A DNA stretch of 20,452 nt, from NCBI GenBank assembly GCA_964526565.1, contig CAZGMC010000074.1, positions 1-20,452 on the forward strand. Direction: 5' to 3'. The notes beneath the pieces are model-generated. The model was given only the letters and a program-made list of their open reading frames with translations. It was not told the DNA's origin and did no database searches. This DNA comes from CAZGMC01 sp964526565 (GTDB lineage Bacteria > Pseudomonadota > Alphaproteobacteria > DSM-16000 > Inquilinaceae). This document shows positions 15,124-20,452 of this stretch, piece after piece (the stretch's first letter is position 1; every line of letters starts with the position of its first letter). A program made the translations under genes and the position numbers.

Positions 15124-16352
15124 CCGATCCGCTCTCCGCCCAGTACGAGGCCTACCCCTACCCCGCCCGCGACCCGCGCGACGAGGCCAGGCGCCTGATC
15201 ACCGGCTCGCCCAGCCACCTGGACGAGCTGAACCACTGCGTGTTCGGCGGCCGGCTCGATTTCGGCGCACCGTTGCGCGTGCTGGTCGCCGGCGGCGGCA
15301 CCGGCGACGGGCTGGTCATGCTGGCCCAGCAGTGCGCCGACGCCGGCATCGCCGCCGGGATCACCTATATCGACCTGTCGCGCGCCGCCCGCGCGGTCGC
15401 CGAGGCGCGCATCGCCGCCCGCGGCCTGACCGGCGTCCGGTTCCTGACCGGCGCGCTGGCCGACCTGGCGGAGCTGGCGCCGGGGCCGTTCGACTACATC
15501 GACTGCTGCGGCGTGCTGCACCACCTGGACGACCCGGCCGCGGGCCTGCGTGCCCTGGCCGCGCGGCTCGCCCCCGGCGGCGGCATCGGGCTGATGCTGT
15601 ACGGCACGTACGGCCGCACCGGGGTGTATGCGCTGCAGAGCGCCCTGCGCCGTCTGGCCGGCGGCCTGCCGGACCGGCAGCGGCTCGACCTCGCCCGCCG
15701 GCTGCTCGGCACGCTGCCGGAGACCAACTGGTTCCGGCGCAACCCGCTGCTGGTCGACCACCACGAGGGCGACGCCGCCCTGTACGACCTGCTGCTGCAC
15801 AGCCGCGACTGCGCCTTCACGGTACCGGAGATCCACGACCTGGCCACCGCGGCCGGGCTCGAGATCACGGCCTTCGTGCCGCCGGTCCGCTACGACCCGT
15901 CGCTTCTGGTCGGCGACCCGAAGCTCAAGGCGCGGCTGGCCGGCCTCGACGCGCCGGCGCGGGCGGCGCTGGCCGAGGAACTGGCCGGCAACCTGAAAAG
16001 TCACGCCCTGTATCTGGTCCGGCCCGGCGACGCCGCGGGCGCCGTGGCCCGGCCCGACGACGCCGCGGTGCGGCCGGTGCTGCGCGACATCGACGGCGCC
16101 GTCCTGGCGCGATCCTTCAAGCCGGGCAAGGGCATGACGGCGGACCTGGACGGCATCGTCGTCACCCTGCCGCTGCCGCCCCTGGCCGGCGCCATGCTGC
16201 CGCGCATCGACGGCGCCCGCGATCTGGCGGCGCTGCACGGCGAGGTCGCCGCCGCGGCCGGCGGCAGCCTCGCCTGGGAAGCGTTCAAGCGCCAGTTCGA
16301 TCTGCTGTACGCGACGCTGAACGCGCTGGGCAAGATGTACCTGCGCCGCTGA
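15120..16352 (+). CDS. Class I SAM-dependent methyltransferase with a C-terminal extension
   Basis: This 410-residue protein starts QYEAYPYPARDPRDEARRL, then a DELNHCVFGG block, then a Rossmann methyltransferase core. Motif I is RVLVAGGGTGDG (about residues 53-64), motif II is TYIDLS, and motif IV is FDYIDCCGVLHHLDDP. The region after about residue 190 (NWFRRNPLLVDHHEGDAALYDLLLHSRDCAFTVPEI) is characteristic of a bacterial family that uses unknown, possibly protein, substrates. The C-terminal 100 residues look like a separate small domain. The start overlaps the asparaginase stop by 4 bp (ATGA), so the two are translationally coupled. The convergent gene on the other side ends 22 bp away. Confidence 0.85.
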   Translation: MTDPLSAQYEAYPYPARDPRDEARRLITGSPSHLDELNHCVFGGRLDFGAPLRVLVAGGGTGDGLVMLAQQCADAGIAAGITYIDLSRAARAVAEARIAARGLTGVRFLTGALADLAELAPGPFDYIDCCGVLHHLDDPAAGLRALAARLAPGGGIGLMLYGTYGRTGVYALQSALRRLAGGLPDRQRLDLARRLLGTLPETNWFRRNPLLVDHHEGDAALYDLLLHSRDCAFTVPEIHDLATAAGLEITAFVPPVRYDPSLLVGDPKLKARLAGLDAPARAALAEELAGNLKSHALYLVRPGDAAGAVARPDDAAVRPVLRDIDGAVLARSFKPGKGMTADLDGIVVTLPLPPLAGAMLPRIDGARDLAALHGEVAAAAGGSLAWEAFKRQFDLLYATLNALGKMYLRR

Positions 16353-16373
16353 GCGCCCCTGGATCGGCGGCCA

Positions 16374-17570
16374 TCAATGCAGCATCACCAGCCCTTCGTG
16401 CACCAGCCGGCGCACCAGGACCAGCTTGCCGGCGTCGTCCAGGTCGCCGGGCAGGTCGCGCACGGCGAAGTCACGCCCGGCCAGGGCGAAACGCAACGAC
16501 TCGGCGGCATGGCCCGGCAGGCTGACCTCGTTGCCGTAGCACGACACTGTCACCGCGTCGCCGTCGTCGTCGTTGCCGCCGCCGATGCGGCAGAGCAGGT
16601 TGGGCCGCGCGCCGACGCGGCTGTCGAGCGTCAGCGCCTCCAGCCGGCGCACCTGGTCGATCTGGCCGGCCAGCAGGCCGTGGCGGGTGTCGACGATGTC
16701 CTCGACGAAGGCATCGAGCAGGGCGTCGACATCGGCCAGCTCGCCGACGCGGCGCAGCAGGTCGGCGAACGTGGCGCGCGCCGCGCCGCGGTCGAATCCG
16801 GGAGTCGCGAACCCCGGCGGCAGGCTGCGGCGGAATGCCGGGTCGGCCCGCGCCGCCTGCGTAACCGCCTCGGTCACCACATCGCCCCAGGTCTTGACCA
16901 TCGCCCCCAGCGTCACGTGCAGCGACAGGGCATCGGTCGACACCGCGTCGTGCATGACGCCGCGCGGGATGTAGAGCAGGTCGCCGGCCTTCAGCTCGAA
17001 CTCGTCCGTCACCGCGCCCGGTGCGAAGCGGTCCGGCGTGAAGGGCATGGTCTTGTTGGGCAGCTCGACCGGCGTGTCGTAGATCTTCCAGTGCTTGGTG
17101 CCGGCGACCTGCAGCACGAACACGCAGTGGTTGTCATAGTGCGGTGTAAAGCCCTGGGCGTTGCCCGGCGGCGTCAGATAGATGTTGGACTGGAAGCGGC
17201 AGCCGAACTCCCGCTCCATGGCCCGGCACAGCTCGGCCAGCGTCGGCACGCGCAGCTGCAGCTGCGGCAGGATGATGGTGCCGCCGTCGGCGAACAGCCG
17301 GCACAGCCGCGCCGTGTCGACGAGGCCGCTGGGGTAGGAGTAGTGCTCCGGCGTCAGCTCGCGCCGGGCATCGGTCATGTTGATCTCGGAGTTGTCGAGA
17401 TGCAGCGTCGTTACCACCCGGTCGACCTCGTCCAGGCTCAGCACCGGCGCGTAGTAGTCCGGCTCATCGCGATGGACGCGCAGCGGCTGCCGCTCCCAGT
17501 GATCTTCCAGGAACTGCGCGCGTGGCACCGGGTCGACCAGCCGCTGCAGTGAGAAGTCCGACGCCTTCAT
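16374..17570 (-). CDS. JmjC/cupin 2-oxoglutarate oxygenase, ROXA-like
   Basis: This 398-residue cupin resembles the bacterial ribosomal oxygenase family (YcfD/RoxA, MINA/NO66 relatives), which hydroxylates a ribosomal-protein Arg or His using Fe(II) and 2-oxoglutarate. The Fe-binding HxD is His144-Asp146 in FTPHYDNHCVF, and the distal His is His207 in IPRGVMHDA. KHWKIYD and GDLLYIPRG are core-strand motifs. The N-terminal WERQPL and the region before the cupin fit the family, as does a C-terminal dimerisation/winged-helix-like part ending VRRLVHEGLVMLH. The ATG at 17570 has GGAAG 4 nt upstream; the longer frame reaching 17738 is not needed. The substrate cannot be told from sequence. It converges on the methyltransferase gene. 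Confidence 0.85.
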   Translation of the reverse strand: MKASDFSLQRLVDPVPRAQFLEDHWERQPLRVHRDEPDYYAPVLSLDEVDRVVTTLHLDNSEINMTDARRELTPEHYSYPSGLVDTARLCRLFADGGTIILPQLQLRVPTLAELCRAMEREFGCRFQSNIYLTPPGNAQGFTPHYDNHCVFVLQVAGTKHWKIYDTPVELPNKTMPFTPDRFAPGAVTDEFELKAGDLLYIPRGVMHDAVSTDALSLHVTLGAMVKTWGDVVTEAVTQAARADPAFRRSLPPGFATPGFDRGAARATFADLLRRVGELADVDALLDAFVEDIVDTRHGLLAGQIDQVRRLEALTLDSRVGARPNLLCRIGGGNDDDGDAVTVSCYGNEVSLPGHAAESLRFALAGRDFAVRDLPGDLDDAGKLVLVRRLVHEGLVMLH

Positions 17571-17965
17571 GATTCTTCCGTTCCCTCTTCCCGTCCCCCG
17601 GCACCGGGCGGCCGCGCATTCGACGCCCACGCGGTCCGGCGCCCCCTTGTTCCGTCCCCGAGCGATTCGGCCATCGCAGTCACGGGCAGGTGTACCGCGG
17701 GATGTCTTCCGCACCAGCGTTGTACCGCGTTCCGACAATCGGCGAAACCGTCACCGGCACGGCTGCCGGCATCGCCACCGTGCGACATAGTGCGGCAATC
17801 CAGGGGCACGGCCGGCGCTGCGGGCCTCCGATCCAGCGTTGCGCATACTGCCGTGTATGCCCGCCGGGGCTGAACTGGTATAGCTTGCGCCGTCGTCACC
17901 CGTCATCTTCTTATCCGCACGGCTTCAAATCTTTCTCGGCACGACCAAGGATCGCGAGGCGGCTC
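17571..17965. other. Intergenic region between divergent oxygenase and ugd genes
   Basis: These 395 bp lie between two divergently oriented starts. Frames remain open on both strands, but none has a ribosome binding site, a family motif or consistent codon use, so I call no gene. The only structured element I see is the dyad and extended -10 near 17843-17884, annotated separately. Confidence 0.6.
17843..17884 (+). promoter_or_regulatory. Candidate extended -10 promoter of ugd with an upstream dyad
   Basis: TGGTATAGC (17876-17884) fits an extended -10 element (TGn followed by TATAGC). No good -35 is seen. A perfect 6-bp inverted repeat, GCATAC (17843-17848) and GTATGC (17855-17860), lies just upstream and could be an activator or repressor site. 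The predicted leader is about 75 nt. Weak evidence overall. Confidence 0.3.
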
Positions 17966-19315
17966 ATGCACATCACCATGTTCGGCACCGGCTATGTGGG
18001 TCTGGTCACCGGCACCTGTTTCTCGGAATTCGGCTGGACCGTGGTCTGCGTCGACCGCGACCGCGCCAAGATCAAGGCGCTGCAGCGCGGCGAGATCCCG
18101 ATCTACGAGCCGGGCCTGGACCGGCTGGTGGCCGGCAACGTGGCGGCCGGGCGGCTGCACTTCACCACCGAGGCCGAGGCCTCGGTGGCGCAGGCCGATG
18201 CGGTGTTCATCGCCGTCGGCACGCCGTCGCGGCGCGGCGACGGCTATGCCGACCTGAGCTATGTCTACGGCGCCGCCGAGGAGATCGCGGCGTCGCTCAG
18301 CGGCTACACGGCCATCGTCACCAAGTCGACCGTGCCGGTCGGCACCGGCCGCGAGGTGCAGCGAATCGTCCGCGACCGGCGCCCTGACGCCGACTTCGAC
18401 GTCGTCTCCAACCCCGAGTTCCTGCGCGAGGGCTCGGCCATCGAGGACTTCATGCGCCCCGACCGCGTGGTCATCGGCGCCGACACCGACCGCGCCCGCG
18501 AGGTGATGCGCACGCTCTACCGGCCGCTCTACCTGAACGAGACGCCGATCGTGTTCACCGCGCTGGAGACGTCGGAGCTGATCAAGTACGCGTCCAACTG
18601 CTTCCTGGCGACCAAGATCACCTTCATCAACCAGATGGCCGATCTGTGCGAGCGCGTCGGCGCGGACGTCCAGGAACTCGCGCGCGGCGTCGGCCTGGAC
18701 AAGCGAATCGGCGGCAAGTTCCTGCATGCCGGGCCCGGCTTCGGCGGCTCGTGCTTCCCCAAGGACGCCCGCGCGCTGGTACACACGGCGCGGTCGGCCG
18801 GCGTGCCAGCGACGATCATCGAGACCGTGCTGGCCGTCAACGACGCGCGCAAACTGTCCATGGCCGACAAGGTGATCGCTGCCTGTGGCGGGTCGCTGAC
18901 CGGCAAGACGATCGCCGTGCTGGGCGTGACCTTCAAGCCGAACACCGACGACATGCGCGAGTCGCCCAGCCTGGACATCATCCCCCGCCTGCAGGGAGCC
19001 GGCGCCACGGTGCGCGCCTTCGACCCGGCCGGCATGGACGCCGCCCAGCCGCTGCTGCCGGAGGTGATCTGGTGCGGCGACGCCTACGACACGATGGCCG
19101 ACGCCGATGCCCTGGTGATCATCACCGAGTGGAACGAGTTCCGCGCCCTCGACCTGAAGCGCGCCCGGTCGCTGATGCGCGCCCCGGTCCTGGTCGACAT
19201 GCGCAACATCTACAAGGCGTCGGAGGCGACCGCGGCCGGCTTTTCCTATCTCAGCATCGGCCGCCCTGCCGCCCTGCTCACGCCACCCCAGATGGCACCG
19301 GAGGCCGGGATTTAA
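17966..19315 (+). CDS. ugd: UDP-glucose 6-dehydrogenase
   Basis: This 449-residue enzyme should oxidise UDP-glucose to UDP-glucuronate with two NAD+, feeding capsule, exopolysaccharide or LPS sugar synthesis. The NAD-binding GTGYVG is at residues 7-12. AVGTPSRRGDGYADLSYV, TKSTVPVGTG and NPEFLREGSAIEDFMRPDR are family signatures. The central helix contains Lys207 (ELIKYASNCFLATKI), and the catalytic Cys is residue 263 in GPGFGGSCFPKD. The C-terminal UDP-binding part includes GVTFKPNTDDMRESPS. The ATG at 17966 has GAGG 6 nt upstream and is where homology begins; the frame is open upstream but non-homologous. No glycosyltransferase or other polysaccharide gene is adjacent. Confidence 0.95.
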   Translation: MHITMFGTGYVGLVTGTCFSEFGWTVVCVDRDRAKIKALQRGEIPIYEPGLDRLVAGNVAAGRLHFTTEAEASVAQADAVFIAVGTPSRRGDGYADLSYVYGAAEEIAASLSGYTAIVTKSTVPVGTGREVQRIVRDRRPDADFDVVSNPEFLREGSAIEDFMRPDRVVIGADTDRAREVMRTLYRPLYLNETPIVFTALETSELIKYASNCFLATKITFINQMADLCERVGADVQELARGVGLDKRIGGKFLHAGPGFGGSCFPKDARALVHTARSAGVPATIIETVLAVNDARKLSMADKVIAACGGSLTGKTIAVLGVTFKPNTDDMRESPSLDIIPRLQGAGATVRAFDPAGMDAAQPLLPEVIWCGDAYDTMADADALVIITEWNEFRALDLKRARSLMRAPVLVDMRNIYKASEATAAGFSYLSIGRPAALLTPPQMAPEAGI

Positions 19316-19380
19316 AGGCAAGAGTGGGCCGCATCGAAGTGCAGTGACCCGATACCGGCAAATGGACGATGGAAGTTGCG

Positions 19381-19650
19381 TCACTCACTCCGTAACAACT
19401 GCATGATCGGGCAGTCTGGCGCGGTCCCTGCCGCACATTTTGCGGCGATGTCGCCTAGTGTGACCTCAAGGTGTTGCAGCTCGGCGATTTTCCTGCGGAT
19501 GGTCTTAGGGTGGCGCTGGGTCAACTCCAGCACTTCGGCACAGGTGACATCGCCCGAATCAATCAGGGCCAGGAGGCTGCGCAGATCCTCGATCGAGAAA
19601 CCGAGCTCGCGGCCGCGCAGAATGAAGCTGAGACGCGCCTGATCTGGCAA
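19381..19650 (-). pseudogene. merR: 5'-truncated MerR-family metal-sensing regulator
   Basis: The frame encodes the dimerisation helix and metal-binding loop of a MerR-family regulator: RLSFILRGRELGFSIEDLRSLL, then TCAEVLELTQRH, KIAELQHLE and KCAAGTAPDCPIMQLL. The three cysteines fall where metal sensors such as MerR bind Hg(II). The one in TCAEV matches the Cys that Cu(I) sensors replace with Ser, so a divalent-metal (mercury-like) sensor is likely. The N-terminal winged helix (about 50 residues: IGELA, TIRYYE, YR-Y) is entirely missing. The only start is a TTG at 19650, and the frame is closed by a stop at about 19669. Without a DNA-binding domain it cannot act as a regulator. It abuts a merP-like fragment on the opposite strand. 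Confidence 0.75.
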
Positions 19651-19799
19651 TCCGGCGGGTCGATGGCGTCAGTTCTGTGGAAGTAGATTTCCCTGCCGGG
19701 ACCGCCACTGTCGCGTTTGATCCCGCGGTGACCTCTCCTGCAGAGATTGCCAGGGCCTCGACAGACGCCGGCTATCCCGCTCGACCCGTGGCGAATTGA
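19650..19799 (+). pseudogene. merP: 5'-truncated MerP-like heavy-metal-associated (HMA) domain
   Basis: In the plus-strand frame ending at the TGA at 19797-19799, about 49 codons read IRRVDGVSSVEVDFPAG, then TATVAFDPAVTSPAEIA and TDAGYPARPVAN. This is the C-terminal half of a MerP-type HMA domain (the VxVDF, FDP...TS and T-DAGYP motifs). The signal peptide and the metal-binding GMTC-xx-C loop are absent, and an in-frame stop at 19629-19631 closes the frame upstream. It therefore cannot bind metal in the usual way. Its 5' edge coincides with the truncated 5' edge of the merR-like fragment. In mer loci, merR and merTP are divergent, which points to one deletion removing both 5' ends and merT. 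Confidence 0.7.
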
Positions 19800-19823
19800 C
19801 CCGGCCCTGGGTGCCGGACGCTT

Positions 19824-19855
19824 CTGACAGATGAAGTCGGCACCGACACTATAGG
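19824..19855 (+). promoter_or_regulatory. Candidate long-spacer, MerR-type promoter
   Basis: CTGACA (19824-19829) and TATAGG (19850-19855) are separated by 20 bp, longer than the usual 17. MerR-family regulators act on promoters with 19-20 bp spacers containing a dyad. Here the spacer holds GTCGG (19836-19840) and CCGAC (19843-19847). It could drive the GDCCVxC gene starting at 19977. The dyad is short, so this is suggestive only. Confidence 0.3.
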
Positions 19856-19860
19856 ACCCA

Positions 19861-19898
19861 GCGGACACAATGCGGTTCGGCGGACACAATGGGGTTCG
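19861..19898. repeat. 19-bp tandem duplication
   Basis: GCGGACACAATGCGGTTCG (19861-19879) is followed directly by a copy with one mismatch (19880-19898). It lies in the likely leader between the candidate promoter and the GDCCVxC gene. Confidence 0.9.
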
Positions 19899-19976
19899 GC
19901 GTCGGCCTCCGACCCAGTGACCCGCGGTTCTGCATCGCACCGCGCCACGCCGCAGATGAGACAAGGAGCACTGCCG

Positions 19977-20198
19977 ATGCAGCACAGATCCTTGATTGCA
20001 TGCCCGGAATGCGGGCATCAAGAGCTTGAGACCATGCCGACCGAAGCCTGCCAGTTTTTTTTTGACTGCAAGGGGTGCGGCGCCGTCCTGCGCCCGAAGC
20101 CCGGTGACTGCTGCGTCTACTGTTCCTTCGGCACGGTGTCCTGCCCGCCGCGCCAAGACGCCTGGGATCACGACGAAGCCGCCGCCTGCTGTCGCTGA
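19977..20198 (+). CDS. GDCCVxC-domain small Cys-rich (seleno)protein family member
   Basis: This 73-residue protein belongs to the family recognised by its GDCCVxC motif. It contains LIACPECGHQ and CKGCG (a zinc-ribbon-like pair of CxxC motifs), then PKPGDCCVYCSFGTVSCPP. From memory, relatives occur beside mercury/metal-resistance genes and some carry selenocysteine in the motif; this one has Cys. A thiol-redox or metal-handling role is plausible but unproven. The ATG at 19977 has AAGGAG 8 nt upstream, so the in-frame start at 19917 is rejected. The QFFFDC codons include an uninterrupted run of nine T. The next gene begins 13 nt after the stop, so the two are probably co-transcribed. Its neighbours upstream are merR and merP fragments. 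Confidence 0.85.
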   Translation: MQHRSLIACPECGHQELETMPTEACQFFFDCKGCGAVLRPKPGDCCVYCSFGTVSCPPRQDAWDHDEAAACCR

Positions 20199-20211
20199 GA
20201 GGAGAACGGAG

Positions 20212-20452
20212 ATGTTGCGTTCCGGAACATCCACGCTGCCGTTCGTTGGCCTTGGCGCGGCGCTCGGTATCGCCGTGCTCGGTATCGCCGTGCTGGCGGC
20301 TGCGCCCGTTGCCGGCCATGAGACCCATGGCCCGGCCACCGCCTCCGGTTCTGCCGAGCCCGGCATGATGGGGCCGCGGTCGGGCATGCCGATGGGACCC
20401 GGCATGATGGGGCCGCGGTCGGGCATGCCGATGGGACCCGGCATGATGGGGC
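20212..20452 (+). CDS. Exported Met/Gly-repeat protein, 3' end outside the window
   Basis: Eighty codons are visible. The N-terminus is a signal peptide (VGLGAALGIAVLGIAVLAAAPVAG, cleavage probably near VAG-HE). A short HETHG stretch and a Ser/Ala linker follow. From residue 50 a 13-residue repeat, roughly PGMMGPRSGMPMG, occurs twice in full and starts a third time at the window end. Met-rich periplasmic repeats are typical of copper or silver handling, and the His residues near the start fit that. The rest of the protein is unseen, so this is inference. GGAG lies 7 nt before the ATG. It follows the GDCCVxC gene closely. The signal peptide carries an exact 15-bp tandem duplication (20262-20291). 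Confidence 0.75.
   Translation, partial: MLRSGTSTLPFVGLGAALGIAVLGIAVLAAAPVAGHETHGPATASGSAEPGMMGPRSGMPMGPGMMGPRSGMPMGPGMMG
20262..20291. repeat. 15-bp tandem duplication inside a signal-peptide coding region
   Basis: GCTCGGTATCGCCGT occurs twice in succession (20262-20276 and 20277-20291). It encodes a repeated five-residue hydrophobic unit (LGIAV) in the signal-peptide core of the Met-rich protein. The second copy is exact, so the duplication is probably recent. Confidence 0.9.
20359..20452. repeat. 39-bp exact tandem repeat encoding 13-residue Met-rich units
   Basis: Two identical 39-bp units (20359-20397 and 20398-20436) and the first 16 bases of a third lie in frame in the last gene. Identity at every base, including third codon positions, argues for recent expansion by slippage or unequal recombination. 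The total copy number is unknown because the window ends inside the array. Confidence 0.95.

Noticed and set aside
14577..16238. 553-codon minus-strand open frame
   Set aside because: It runs antisense across the asparaginase and methyltransferase genes, both with conserved motifs. Low-complexity Gln/Arg/Val-rich translation.
17567..17899. 110-codon minus-strand frame in the oxygenase-ugd gap
   Set aside because: No recognisable domain, compositional character of random GC-rich DNA, and no ribosome binding site.
17903..19384. Minus-strand open frame opposite ugd
   Set aside because: Antisense to an unambiguous UDP-glucose dehydrogenase.

Overview
The window is GC-rich throughout (about 70% by eye) and looks chromosomal. 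The gene families point to an alphaproteobacterium, probably of the Rhodospirillales/Geminicoccales type: PrpE, an R. etli-type asparaginase, GYF_2-AIM24, TMEM43, Uma2 and the GDCCVxC protein. I cannot name a genus. No tRNA, rRNA, CRISPR array, transposase or prophage gene is visible.

Layout. (1) 0.2-2.1 kb: prpE (minus). (2) 2.6-4.4 kb: two tandem secreted paralogues of unknown function (minus), each with a sigma70-like promoter overlapped by a perfect dyad. (3) 4.6-8.3 kb: a forward run of a TerB-like/DUF533 protein with a PPG-rich linker, a GYF_2-AIM24 fusion, a TMEM43-like membrane protein with a PPG-rich tail, and a small SAM methyltransferase. Its 3' end overlaps a convergent SAM hydrolase. 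(4) 9.1-12.8 kb: an orphan Hpt protein, a secreted lytic transglycosylase, an unknown two-TM protein, a YdjM/DUF457 membrane protein and a SpoU/TrmH-type RNA methyltransferase. (5) 12.8-14.0 kb: a decay zone with an antitoxin-like ORF, a C-terminal scrap of a PIN toxin and a frameshifted, active-site-altered Uma2 gene. (6) 14.0-19.3 kb: zinc-type asparaginase overlapping a methyltransferase, then a convergent JmjC/ROXA-like cupin oxygenase and UDP-glucose 6-dehydrogenase. (7) 19.4-20.45 kb: a metal-resistance remnant, with 3' fragments of a merR-like and a merP-like gene back to back, an intact GDCCVxC protein, and a Met/Gly-repeat exported protein that runs off the window.

Most interesting points. 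First, a GYF_2 adaptor domain lies between two genes whose products carry PPPPPPG motifs, including an identical 11-residue peptide. GYF domains classically bind PPG-type ligands, so the three products may form a membrane complex. Second, a deletion scar has fused merR and merP by removing both 5' ends. Third, there is a collapsed antitoxin-PIN toxin module. Fourth, the twin secreted paralogues share a matching promoter/dyad/leader layout. All functional statements are read from sequence and family knowledge; nothing was searched.
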